Source of the DNA: Monodelphis domestica
Taxonomy: Eukaryota > Chordata > Mammalia > Didelphimorphia > Didelphidae
Direction: 5' to 3'
NCBI RefSeq assembly: GCF_027887165.1
Contig: NC_077233.1
Coordinates: 182,217,114 to 182,281,113 of the forward strand
Length of the DNA stretch: 64,000 nucleotides
The position numbers were made by a program, and so were the translations under genes. This document shows positions 12,100 through 22,100 of this stretch, piece by piece. The notes under the pieces are model-generated. The model was given only the letters and a program-made list of their open reading frames with translations, was not told the DNA's origin and searched no databases. How positions within the stretch are numbered: the first letter of the stretch is position 1; every line of letters starts with the position of its first letter.

Positions 12100-12500
12100 T
12101 GTTTCCACTTCTGGCCCTTAACCTGAGGCTCTATCCCTTCTCTTTTTCTTTAAGGACCTTTCTCTTTGCATTAACCAAATTTCCAACCTTGGTTATAGCA
12201 TAACCATTTTACTTCAGCATTCCCTCTATCCTTTGTCCCTCTTCTTCTCCCTCACCAGTCCACCTATAGTTTCTCTTTTACAAATAGGTATCTTAACATT
12301 TCACATCTATCCTTCCCAAGTCCAGTGGGTTCTTCCTCCTCAACCTCAGATTCCATTGTGGTTAGACATTGCATTCTTACAGCACCATAAAACCAGTTGG
12401 GGGACTACTATATGTATTTTGGATATATGATGCATTCAAAATTCACCTCAATCCTGAGCTTTGCAGAAAATATCCTCTCCCTAATTCCTGATTCCAGTGC
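12100..12500 (+). other. Pyrimidine-rich intronic stretch, possible L2
   Basis: Runs of TTCTCCCTCACC and CCTCAACCTCAG type text resemble decayed L2 3' sequence, but no diagnostic block is clear. No coding potential is seen. Confidence 0.3.
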
Positions 12501-12895
12501 TTGCCATTCTTCTCAAGAGCTACATTTCTCTTGAAATTGTAGTAAACCAAATATTCCCATCAACTTCTCTAAAGAAAAAAAGTTGAGAACAAATTCAGTC
12601 AATTTTTGTGTTCCCTCTTTCTCTCCTGAAAGGAAGAAAGGATCCAGGACAGACCTAGCTGTTTCATCTCCTGTACAGCAACCAAAATCCTGTGGCTGAG
12701 TTACGGGATGTCCTTTGCTCGGAAAGAAAATTGGGAGACAGAACTGGTCTTTGTCTCATCCTCATCGTCCCCAGTTGCATGCCTAGATGGAGTTCCCCAT
12801 TCACTCTCCCTCCCCTTACAGAACTTCAGAGGTGTGAGCAGCCATTCCACCCCATGGTGGAATTCATTATCCCTCGTCCACTCAACCCCTATTAC

Positions 12896-13306
12896 CTTAT
12901 CAGCCATGATCATGGAGGCACCACCATGGATCCCCAGGATAGGGATGAAGGTCTGGGAGGAGATAAAATCCAAGATCTGTGCGATGGCTTCCTGGTCCGT
13001 GTCATCCCCAAACACCAGCCCATGGATGCGGGCGCCAGACATGAGGTCGCAGACATGGGTAATGAGACTCTTGGGGTCTGTAAGGTTGACCAACATGGCC
13101 ACCACATTCACGTCGAGTGCTAGCTCACCTGCCAGCTCCCGGCCCCACAGGCTGCGGATGTCCCGCTCTGTCACATCGTGGCTCCGGCCCAAAAGCACCG
13201 CGATGTTCAACGCTGGAGGCCCCTTCTCCGCGCGAGCTCGTGCTGGGCTCCGCCACACCAGCAGAGCCGGCAGCACCAACAACGCCCAGTAGCCCAGTCT
13301 GCCCAT
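12896..13306 (-). CDS. GRIN2A: GRIN2A first coding exon (GluN2A residues 1-137, amino-terminal domain start)
   Basis: This exon encodes the signal peptide and first part of the extracellular amino-terminal domain of the NMDA receptor subunit GluN2A, a glutamate-gated cation channel subunit of excitatory synapses. The ATG at 13306 is followed by a hydrophobic leader ([14 protein letters not shown]), then [11 protein letters not shown]. Recognisable GRIN2A blocks follow: [32 protein letters not shown] and [14 protein letters not shown]. The frame ends after codon 137 at AAG with GTAATA at 12895, a good donor. Human GRIN2A exon 2 ends at the same residue (138 codons), so one codon is missing here, near the signal peptide cleavage region. 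Seen conserved: Cys86 (disulfide partner in the family), the N-L-T glycosylation sequon at Asn74, and the zinc-site histidines equivalent to human His44 and His128 (His43, His127). The human His42 equivalent is Arg41. The GRIN2A-specific leader rules out GRIN2B. The in-frame upstream extension to 13342 crosses the acceptor and is not used. Confidence 0.96.
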
Positions 13307-13330
13307 GGTCGCCAGCTGCGATCCCTGCAG
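13307..13330 (-). other. GRIN2A: GRIN2A exon 2 acceptor and 18-nt 5' UTR segment
   Basis: Reading the minus strand, a pyrimidine-rich stretch (CCCTTTCCTGCAG) ends in AG at 13326-13325. The 18 nt from 13324 to 13307 then lead to the ATG, whose context (GGCGACCATGG) has a purine-rich, near-optimal Kozak match with G at +4. The placement of a short UTR segment before the ATG in the first coding exon fits the known gene organisation. The splice site is inferred from sequence only. Confidence 0.78.
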
Positions 13331-13514
13331 GAAAGGGCGCAAGCAGAATGAGGACCCTCCAGCTCCAGGAAAGCTACATGCCTAGTCTGCCTTGAACTTC
13401 TCTCTCCACAAACCAGGGCAGAACTCAGTCCTGTCGTTCCCCTACCCAGAAGGAAGATCTTCTGGGAATAAAACTCAGCTTCAAACCTGGCCCTACTTGT
13501 AGAATGAAATATCC

Positions 13515-13516
<2 letters not shown>

Positions 13517-13572
<56 letters not shown>
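13517..13572. repeat. (AC)28 microsatellite, (GT)n in GRIN2A sense
   Basis: An uninterrupted AC dinucleotide run lies about 200 bp upstream of the first coding exon, within the predicted intron. The open frames reported across it are low-complexity artefacts. Confidence 0.97.
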
Positions 13573-13574
<2 letters not shown>

Positions 13575-14246
13575 TGCACTACTGGTGCTGCCGGGGAGGG
13601 GGAGTGAGCCATAGACTGTTCTCCCACCACCACTACCCCTTCAATGCAGTGCATACGAGCCCAGCGTGAGAAGCAGCTTCTGGAGCAAAGGTCCCCCTCC
13701 CTCCTCAAGAAAGGACACAGGTCCCCAATGGACCATAAGTGGAAGGGAGCAAGGAGCTGTCCAGAGTTAAACCTTGGGACCTTGGGACCAATATCCCTCA
13801 GGGACCCCAGAGCAGAACAGACTTCATTCCTCTCCAGTAGCCCTTTCTGGTCCCTCTCTGTTCTGAGGGCGTTGATGGGCAGAGAGCGATTTTAGAGCAT
13901 CCAAGCAAAGAGTAGGGAGAGAACCAGGAGGGAGTAAGCTTACACCAGGTGTGATTCTACTGCAAAGTCTTATTGCTCCACATGAGTGCGGGTCGGTGCA
14001 AGGGGCAGTTGTTAAGATATATAGGCATCCCTCAGATTCACACATACTCAGACCTATACAATTTGGCGCACAGCCGCATTCACCTGTATGCATCCGCATA
14101 CACGTCCCATGCAGACAGGTGATAGGGCTCCACAAACAAGCATAGCTCCACCCAAGTATACAGACCACTCTTCAGGTGCAAACACAAGTTCTACACATAT
14201 ATGTGGTGCACACTGGAACTTGCGCATGCATGCACATGGGCAAACA

Positions 14247-14272
14247 CGTGTGCACACACGTGTGTGCACACG
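14247..14272. repeat. Perfect 26-bp palindrome of alternating purine-pyrimidine
   Basis: The sequence is its own reverse complement, centred on ACACACGTGTGT, inside about 90 bp of TG/CA/CG alternation (14220-14310). It includes two CACGTG E-boxes (one just 5' of centre, one at the centre). Such tracts favour Z-DNA and cruciform structures. It lies in the predicted GRIN2A intron. Confidence 0.9.
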
Positions 14273-14549
14273 CCCATGAACACGCACACACCCATGCGTA
14301 CACAGCCACGCGGTTCCCTCACCAGGGCTGCGGAGCCCTGCGAAGTTCATCTTTAACTCTATAGAGTCTCTTGGTTCTGGTGAGTCCCTGTATCCCCACG
14401 CGGAGGGTAGGTGCAGAGAGCAGGTCGGCAGCGCCCTCTGGCGGCCACATGTCCCTCTTCCCGCGGTTCTCTTCTACTCGCTCTCCCCACCTTTTTTTTC
14501 CTCTCTTTCCCCCAGCCCTGCGGTCCCCAGCTCCCCCGCCGGGACGTAC

Positions 14550-14742
14550 CAGGATCGCCGGAGAAGGTCGAGGCTGCGGTGGGGCGCGCTGCGCAGTCGA
14601 GCATTTCGGCCGCCTCAGCAGCAGCCGAGGTTAGGGGGCTCTCCCATCCTGCCACCCCAGCGCGCTCCCCTGGCCGTCCGGCGCTGACCGCATAGCCCCC
14701 ACTGGAGGCGGCTATCCCAGCCTGAGGTTTTGCAGCAGGGCT
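14550..14742 (-). other. GRIN2A: Predicted GRIN2A 5' UTR exon (193 nt) with three upstream ATGs
   Basis: On the minus strand a long pyrimidine tract (CTTTTCTTTCTCC) runs into CTCGGCAG ending at 14743, an excellent acceptor. The following GC- and CpG-rich 193 nt end at GATCCTG with GTACGT as donor. The segment contains ATGs at 14693 (20-codon frame, stop at 14631), 14647 (10-codon frame) and 14604, the last open through the predicted junction into exon 2. Short upstream frames fit the reported low translational efficiency of the rodent NR2A leader (established knowledge, recalled). Alternative: the exon is only one of several first exons, or transcription starts inside it. Confidence 0.52.
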
Positions 14743-15367
14743 CTGCCGAGGTAGGAGAAAGAAAAGGAAAAGATAAATCCAACCAAGGGATTTTGCGTAA
14801 AATATACAAACACATGCATATGAGAAGCTTGACCTTAAAGAGAAGCCAAGCTCGGTTCCTATTGCTAAGCCAAGAGGTGGTTCAGACTCTATCTCCCGGC
14901 AGTGCTGTCAAAAACACTAAGGAAGTCTTACTCAGCTGAGCCCGGGGGCTCTGAGGGACACGGAGTTATCCAGTTCCCCACCCCTGCCCATTCCCCAAAA
15001 GCAAATTCGGTTTTCAATGCAACCTTCTCTTCATCAGTCTCCAAGAGCTTGGAGTTGTGTGTCCGGGAGTCACGAAGCTGAAGCGAAGGGGAATGGGTAT
15101 CAGGGTTGGAAGGGTTGAGTTTCTAATGAACAGGAGTAAGGACTGAGAGAGAAGAGAATGGAAAAGCATTCCAGCAGTCCCGCTGTCCAAGAAAAACAAC
15201 CGCTCTCCGTCTGTGTGTTTAATATCCCACATAGTGAATCCCTCTCTGCCAGTCCAGCCATCCATCCTTCTCTTCCTACCTAACCCCATGGGAAAAATTG
15301 GTTCTGGATCTAAGTAAAAGCAGAGCTCCCTCGGTCCGTGCGTCCCTGTTCCACTTCTCTTAGCAAT

Positions 15368-15374
15368 ACTCACC
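15368..15374 (-). other. GRIN2A: Candidate donor of an upstream GRIN2A leader exon
   Basis: The minus strand reads GGCTGCG then GTGAGTATT, a near-perfect donor with the exon ending at 15374. With the acceptor at 14743 it would make an intron of about 630 bp. The start of the exon is not determined; it would lie in the CpG-rich block up to about 15.5 kb. A second good donor on the same strand (CTGA then GTAAGT, exon end 16065) could serve an alternative first exon. Multiple 5' leader exons are known for mammalian GRIN2A. Confidence 0.4.
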
Positions 15375-16173
15375 GCAGCCACCCTCCACATAGTTCCCAA
15401 AGGTGGCTCTTCCAAGTCATCTCCGGGGTTGAAAAACGCGGCCCCGCGGCTTCAGTCCTTTAGTGCTCCCCGGTCCCCATGAGCCAGCCGAGACCCCCCC
15501 CCCCTGCCCTGGTCCCTGTCTTCTTTCCCTTCTCTTCCCAGTAACTACACGTCCCTCTAAGACTCTCTGCCCGGGGATTCCACGCTCTGCTTCTCTCTGG
15601 ACAAGAGCATCGATGAGTCCTCGGCTCTTCCAATACCACAGAGCTCCCTCTCTGCAGCCTTGTCTTTCGGGGCGCGCGCACCCGTATGTGCGTGCGTGGG
15701 GGGGGGAGGGAGGGAGGAGATGGCAGGGGATCCCCGCGTTCTCTGTCAGAGGGCAGAGCCAAACGAGAAGGAGAGGAGAGTGGGAGAATCAGGAGAGGAT
15801 GCTCTCAGCTTCCCTGCAGTCCAGCTCCACGCTCAGGTCCCAGATCCCGATTCTCTGCTCTCAGCCCAGAATCAGAAGGGCGCGCCCGACTCGCTGCAAT
15901 GCTTTCCAGCAATGGCAAAAGGGGTCCCTGGACGTGCTCCGCACAGCACTGGGAGGGGGCGGGCTCCCGCTCCCGCTCCTGCTGCTGCTTCTGCTCCCGC
16001 CACTGCCGCCGCCTAGAAGGAAGAAGGGGGCAGGTGCGCCCCCCACGCCAACTTGGGGACTTACTCAGAGCTGGTTTCTTGGAGAGATGCAGAAGCACAG
16101 CTCAAACCCGAGACTTTGACAGGCGGAAAGAGGGAAAGAGTACCTCTTCCTCCCATCTCCCCCTTCCCCCCCA

Positions 16174-16175
<2 letters not shown>

Positions 16176-16229
<54 letters not shown>
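16176..16229. repeat. (CA)27 microsatellite, (GT)n in GRIN2A sense
   Basis: An uninterrupted CA run next to a C-rich tract, in the CpG-island promoter region between the candidate 16065 donor and the RE1 site. A variable (GT)n in the human GRIN2A promoter has been reported, so the placement is notable. Orthology of the two repeats is not shown. Confidence 0.97.
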
Positions 16230-16233
<4 letters not shown>

Positions 16234-16390
16234 GAACCTCCCCTAAACCTTAGGGAGAATATATCGTCCCTGGCCCCCACCCCACAAGAAGCGAAGCCTC
16301 AGAATCTGGTGACTAGGGTCTCTAAAACCTTTGGCCCCAGGACCTTTGGCCCAAGGAAGAGATCTGGGAAGTTCAGTCTAAACGAGGTAT

Positions 16391-16411
16391 GCCGCTGTCC
16401 GTGGTACTGGA
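16391..16411 (-). promoter_or_regulatory. RE1/NRSE (REST/NRSF binding site)
   Basis: By eye the minus-strand 21-mer matches the classical RE1 consensus (TTCAGCACC, NN, GGACAGCGCC) at 18 of 21 positions. The right half GGACAGCG is intact and the left half reads CCAGTACC. REST silences neuronal genes in non-neuronal cells, and several NMDA receptor genes are REST targets. The site lies in the upstream edge of the GRIN2A CpG island, about 3.1 kb from the start codon. The T for C in the left half may weaken it. Confidence 0.7.
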
Positions 16412-16839
16412 GCAACATTTTCTCTAGTTCCTCCACAAGGGTTCCTCCTGTTTTATGATGCGGCTGAAGAGGAATCAATTATTTAAAGCTCTAGGCAGCG
16501 CCTGGTGTTCGGTGGAACGTTCGTCTCTTTCTACATACTCTCTCACACATACATACATATACATACAAGATCCTCTATCATTTTATAAAACCAGCTGTCT
16601 GTCCCCCACCCCACTGCGCCCCCACTTCCCTATTACCACCAACACAACACCATCTCCTCCAGTACCTGAGCTCACTCCCCTGCAGGGGGCGGGAGCTGGC
16701 GGGCGGGAGTAAGGCGGGCTGAAGAGGATAGTACCACCCACTTTGAGACTGGATTAGGAGGACCGGGAGAGAGGGTGAGATCAGTGGGGGTGTTTGGAAG
16801 CCACACCAACTCCAAGCTGCCCTGGAGTTTGGGGTTTGT

Positions 16840-18894
16840 TTTTTTTAAGCTTCTAGAATATCCGCTGAGAGCATAAGAAGCTGAGAAACCCAGAGTTTGC
16901 AGATGTGGTTGACATACACTATATAGTCAGAATGCAGAGAGAGGAAACATGGCTATTAAACTTGCTCTAAAAATTTCTAACTTTGAGACTTGAGGCCTAG
17001 ATTTGAACTTACCTGTCTCTATCCAACCCACCCAATGCCCAGCCCTCTTCTGGCCTAGACAAATAAATGCACATATAGGAAAATAAACAGAGTAGTATCT
17101 TTTCTTTTATCTTTAACTTCAAGCCAGGCAATTTCTGCATTTCAATTCAGCAAATTTCTATTGCATGATCAGTATTGCTTAGGTCCCAAACCATTCAGAT
17201 ATCAAAGATAGATAATTCCCTTGTAAAGTAAAAAGGAAGAAATAGATTCAATCATTTCCCTCAAGCAGCTTACAGTCCAGTAGGGGACTTAAAACTATAC
17301 TTAAAACTATTACAAGTCAGAATGTTAAAAAAGTGGGCACTGTGAGAATCAACAAGAGATCCCAGATGAGAACTAATTTTCCTTACTTGCACTTTCTAAA
17401 AAAGGAAGAAGTCATTATGGCCTCACTTGGCATGAAGGTTCTAGCACTTCAAATGCAATGCCATTGAAGTACAAGTTTTGGCAAGTACCAAATCAAGCTG
17501 GAAAGCCTGCCGGTATTGTCTAGGTGATGGACTTGATGTCTGTCTTCCCAGGACCAGTCTAGTTACATCTGAGAGGCTTTTCAAAAGAAGCTGTTCCCCA
17601 GGCAATGAGAAAACTTAGTTTCTCTTCTCTTAAATAATTATTATGGGAATGGTGCTTTGTAAAAGAAAATCCCAAATGATGATATGCTTCTAGATATGCA
17701 GGCTCATTACTGATTAAGGGAATTGGACTAAATCAAACTGGGGAAGTTATACAATCTTTTCAGTGATATCAAATTGATCATTGCCACAAAAGTCAGTCAC
17801 TTCAACACCAATATTTCCCCAATGTTCCTTTATAACTACAATTATAGAGTTCTACAATTTAGGAAATTTTTAAATTACAAATTATACAGAAGCCATAAAA
17901 AGATGTTCAATAGGTATGATCAGTTTTAAAGTATTATGAATGGCGATTTGTGCATGTATGTAATGTTATCAAATTGTCATGGGCATATCTAACCAAAAAA
18001 GGATAATTTAATAGTCAATAATTTAAGAGTCAATAAAGATGTCCACAGATTCTCCCAAAACATTAAAATAATAAGAGTTCTAATAAGGACTGGGACTAGC
18101 TTCCTTTAGGAGGTGGTACTTATGCTGATCTTAGAAGGAAGCTAATATTTTTATAAGGAAAATATTGGAAGGAAATGCATTCCAGAGATGGGATATAGCT
18201 TGTACAGAGGCATGAATATAGGAGATGGAATAATATGTACAGGATCCAACAAGATTATTGAGTAAATGAAGGAAAGTAACATTAAAAGAACAATAGAGGA
18301 GCCTCTAGCATGTTTCATAGATCTATAGAAAATTTTGGGGAAAACATGGACAAGAATTTCCCAGAATCAAAAGAAGTGGAAAGGCAGGGATCTGTACCAG
18401 TAGAGGGAGTACCCACATGGATGAAATCACTCAACCACAAAAGTACTATTATGATTACACATTGAATTCCAGTCACTAAAATGCTCCTATTGAGCCTCAT
18501 CATTATATGTAAGGGACTCAGGTTTTCAAAAACTTTGGGAAGTGAATGCAAGTTGTCACAAGACAGGTCCTAGCAAGAGATAAAGGCCTCAATGAAGGTT
18601 AAATTTAGGACTATATGTCTTTCATTCAAAGACTAAATATAAAAAGATTCTGTACTAAAATGACCCCTAGATGACTAGTGATTTTGGCCACCATGTCTCA
18701 TGATGATTGTCTATTAAAAGGTGCAAATCACTTCAATGATGTGAATCATTATAGAGTAGCCCCAGAGAAACACAAAATTTAGACTGTGAAGGAAACTTAA
18801 ACCAGAAATCTTTTGAAGTATATTGAATTAATTAATCAATTCACTAAGCCAGTATTATACAAAAAAAATAAAATAAAATAAAAGAGCAAGTGGG
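16840..18894. other. GRIN2A 5' flank, ancient repeat fragments
   Basis: 17155-17300 (CAAGCAGCTTACAGTCCAGT) and 18085-18330 (GCTTCCTTTAGGAGGTGGTA, GAAGGAAGCTAATATTTTTA) are parts of the same unnamed ancient dispersed repeat as at 23090, 41150 and 57230. An A-rich tail sits at 18861-18884 just before the ERV. The rest shows no gene, and no promoter signal other than the CpG-island edge. Confidence 0.5.
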
Positions 18895-19140
18895 TGTGTA
18901 ATTAGAATTTTGTACCCCTTAAACTACATTTTCCAGCATTTTCCTTTCATCTTCTCATTGAGTCCTTACATTTTGAAGATAAGGTTGTGGAACTCCACCC
19001 TTTGCTCTCTTCTTCCATTTTCATGGTCTGGGTAACTGCTCTTTACTCAGGCTATCCCTTTCCTCTACTTCAAGTGATTATTAATAAATCTTATAAAATA
19101 TAATACGTGGAGTAATTGGATATTAATTTTTAGTCTTACG
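18895..19140 (+). repeat. ERV 5' LTR (246 bp)
   Basis: It starts TGTGTAATTAGAATTTTG and ends AATTTTTAGTCTTACG, with AATAAA at about 19083. It aligns along its whole length with 22796-23065, about four-fifths identical by eye, apart from a roughly 20-bp insertion in the latter. The terminal CA has mutated to CG. Confidence 0.85.
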
Positions 19141-22100
19141 TTTCTGGCAACCAGTTCAGAAAATGATTCTCAATTTTTTTTTATTCAGGTAGCCTTTCAA
19201 TAAAGTTAATAAGTTTTTCCAATAATGTCCTCCCACCTCCCACCACAAGAGCCAAGAACTAGGTAGTCATGTCTCTCCACAAACACCCTCCACTTGCATG
19301 CCTCTGGCCCATTGTCACCTCCTGCAGCTACAGTTACTAATGCTTCTGCCTCCCAGGTTTGACCAGACACAAAGGGATAAGCCAAGGCCTCCAAAGCACT
19401 GCTGATCCCCCAAGGTTCCTGCTTGGAGGGTGAGATCTAAAATTTCCTTTCCCCTTTCTTGCTGTGACTTCCCAAGTCAAGTTTTTTTCCCCAAAATCAG
19501 CCCCTTCCACACTGCCCACCCGCAACCCTGTCTAGCTCCCAAGCCAATTCTAAACTAACCTAGGGGGGCTTTCATGCTACAGGGGGTAGGGACTGAGGTG
19601 TCACTTGGCCCCTGGCATTTTGACTTCTAGGGGGGAAGGGAAGAAAGGTTACTCTTTCAAACAGGAAGTAGATTTGCAATCAATTTAATGAATAGAATTG
19701 CAAGCATGGCCCACTCTATGAAAGAGAAGTGCATTACAGCTTTAGGATGTCTTTTCTTACTACCATTCATGGGTGTACTAATTGGATACCTTGCAGTTGA
19801 TACCTTTAGTAATCCTGTGATTCAGAGGGGAGATTCACCTCCCTATACCCCTTTGCCATTTTGGTCTGCCTAGTCTCTGCAACACACCCAATATGGAATT
19901 TGTCCACACTATGCTCAATGCAGGTATGGGGATCCCCAGAAGTGTGACCAAAGAAATCTAAATGGATGATGATACTGGGAAAGGGAAGAAACCTTAATGA
20001 GATCTAAAGGTGAATTTTAAGCCTTTTCAGACTCCATTGTTTTATTGATGTTAACTCTTTCAGTTTTGTTCCTCTTCAAATAGTGAACTTTTTGTGAATC
20101 TTTTGGAATTAGAAAAAAGGACTCTTGAATTCAATGTCTATCCTATCACACTTAGCAGAGTGTTTGCTTTAAAATTCAATTTTGTTTTTTTTAAGTTCAC
20201 ATATTAATCTAATGCAATATCTTCTGTTACACTGAATCATTTTTAGCTACTGTATTTTGGCTATTAGCTATATGTGCTGTTACATTGTCTTTATTTGTAC
20301 TTCCCCTATGACTGGACTAAAAAAAATACCATTGTAAAATCCCATAATCAACTTGGACAAACTCTTTTTAGTGGCAAAACCATAAGTCCGTATGGATGCT
20401 GGGTTTGCCACCAGATCCATTGAGGTCACATATTGTCTAAACAGATTTTTGTTCCTTTTTGCATTTGTTAATTGTCACATAGATGATGATCAATGGACTC
20501 CATCAAACTGGTTACAACCTGCATACAAGCTTTGGAGAATTTAATGAGTTAAATATCTCAATTGATTTTAAGGGGCTTTAGAAATGATTTTCAAATATCT
20601 AGTAGCATTCCTACCTATGACTGATCATTTGCCTGCCTCTGAGTTGTTTGTAACAAGAGGTAAGGGTCCATTTGTAGTTGAAGTGAAGTGCAATAGCACT
20701 GTTGTATTCCCCATATTTGCATTTATTAAAAATGTAATGTATAAGACATCTGAAGGGATTTTCACTATTTAGGCCTTGGTTCCACATTGAAATGGATGGG
20801 TCATATTGGAGAGAGGTCTTTTACACTGTTACAATCTCATACCAGAAAAAGGGAGATATCCCAAAAGGGGCTTAGTTGCCCTGTGATGGGTTATAATCTC
20901 ATCCAAGAATTGGGAAGGATTTTCCTGGGAAGCCTAATAGCTTCTGAATGGGTTTTAATATTTGTAACTCTTCAGCTTACTCTACCCTTCCACCAGAATG
21001 ATTTAAACTCTTGGTGATGTTTTAGACCCAAAATGTTTTCATCAGCAGTACAGAGGTCTTTTCTGGCTTCTAATGACAAATTTTGGAATGATGGCAGCAA
21101 GAGACTTTATTAAAAATATCTCAGTCAAGGTTGAAAGATTGGCTATATCTGTAGAACTTGTGACAAGTATCCATGAGTTTCAAAGGTTTTTAAATATCAC
21201 ATAGCAACTTATGTAAATCCTAATGATAGTGGGTTTGTTTGCTATTGTCATTAAGTGTGCTCTTTGTGAATTTTGTGAATTTTGGTATTTTTTTTATGTG
21301 AATTACCTGCTGTACTACTGTTTTATAAAGTTGCTTTCTTGGTGAAAATCATTTGAACTCACACTGTGGATCATGGCCAAGTTAAAAAGAAAATGGATCT
21401 CATTTAGGGGTGAGAAACCTTTGTATTCTACCTCTCCTTGGCTGACAAAGTGTGTCACTGATTTATGCTACATCTTTTTGATTTTTAAAAACTTTTTTTT
21501 TACATTATTCTTTTCCCTTATATGTGCAATACAGTATTTGAGTTTTATTTTTTTCTCTCGTTTTTTTGTTGCACTTGAAGCACATGTTACCAGTATTAAG
21601 GTTTTTTGATTTTGCACTAGGGTAAGTTTAAAATGTCCATTATCCCAAATTTCAATGGATACCCAAAAGCTTTAGACTATGGAAACCTGCCATTCATTGT
21701 TTAAAAATTATGGGACTTTGCTTAATGATTGTGTCTGATTCCAGGAGAAGGGATCATGAAAGAGCTTCTGCACAGTGCCATCAAGCACAAGGTCAAAGAG
21801 ATCAACCAATCCCTGTGGGATTGATGAGATTCTCCTCCAAGACATGGGACTTGAACTTGTTTGAGGTTCAAGGTTGTGGCTGTTTCACATATGTCAGACA
21901 CAGGTCTTCCCCATGCCACATTCTACCAAGTACCAAAGTTTGGCTACCATCCTGGCTCCCCTATTCCTGAGAGAAAATGTAAAATCAGACCAGGGAATTA
22001 TATTTCCCATTTGCTTCAAAATCTAGTCCCTTTTCTTTCTGTCAAAGTGTGACAAATTTTCTGTAGTCCTGGCTGCTGATTGAGTAAGTGCATAATTGCT

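Larger units (their letters stand above)
1..12895 (-). other. GRIN2A: GRIN2A intron 2 (5' part), repeat-rich
   Basis: Everything below the donor at 12895 is the start of the intron separating the first and second coding exons, which is very long in other mammals. I see no other exon. It holds an L1 3' end, MIR/CORE-SINE and L2 copies, a hAT-type element, the GGAA tract and an L1 micro-insertion, each listed separately. Stretches 660-1280, 2710-2950, 4040-4300, 4930-5390, 9600-12100 and 12500-12690 show no repeat or gene that I can name. 9600-12100 is the longest such stretch and may contain single-copy or conserved noncoding sequence. Confidence 0.8.
13325..14549 (-). other. GRIN2A: Predicted GRIN2A intron between UTR exon and exon 2
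   Basis: It is bounded by GTACGT (14549-14544, minus strand) and the CTTTCCTGCAG acceptor at 13325, about 1.2 kb. It contains a sense-strand (GT)28 microsatellite, an alternating purine-pyrimidine stretch and a perfect 26-bp palindrome, but no coding potential. The boundaries are predicted from splice consensus only. Confidence 0.55.
14290..16720. promoter_or_regulatory. GRIN2A: GRIN2A CpG island / promoter region
   Basis: CpG dinucleotides, almost absent elsewhere in the window, are frequent here, densest at about 14380-14700 and 15420-16030. GC-box (Sp1-type) motifs occur at about 15953-15965 (GGGGGCGGGC) and as a cluster at 16684-16718 (GGGGGCGGGAGCTGGCGGGC followed by further GGCGGG). 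No convincing TATA box was seen, as is usual for CpG-island promoters of this gene family. The island covers the predicted leader exons and ends close to the RE1 site. The start site cannot be placed without transcript data. Confidence 0.75.

Noticed and set aside
12701..12895. Continuation of the GRIN2A frame past the donor
   Set aside because: Residues after MADK do not match the protein family, and a good GT donor lies exactly at the known exon end.
12692..13292. Long plus-strand open frames over the GRIN2A exon
   Set aside because: They are antisense shadows of a conserved coding exon. The minus frame has family-specific residues and proper splice sites.
13307..13342. In-frame upstream Met at 13342
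   Set aside because: It lies on the intron side of the acceptor, and the family N-terminus is MGRxGYW at 13306.
14371..14383. Plus-strand donor-like TTCTG/GTGAGT as sign of a divergent gene
   Set aside because: No matching acceptor or coding sequence was found on the plus strand, and a single motif is expected by chance.
14359..14655. 98-codon minus frame in the CpG island
   Set aside because: The nominal first codon is GTG and the frame crosses the predicted donor. No homology was recognised.
15463..16246. Long plus-strand frames (up to 218 codons) in the promoter region
   Set aside because: High GC content removes stop codons. The predicted peptides are low complexity and run into the CA repeat.
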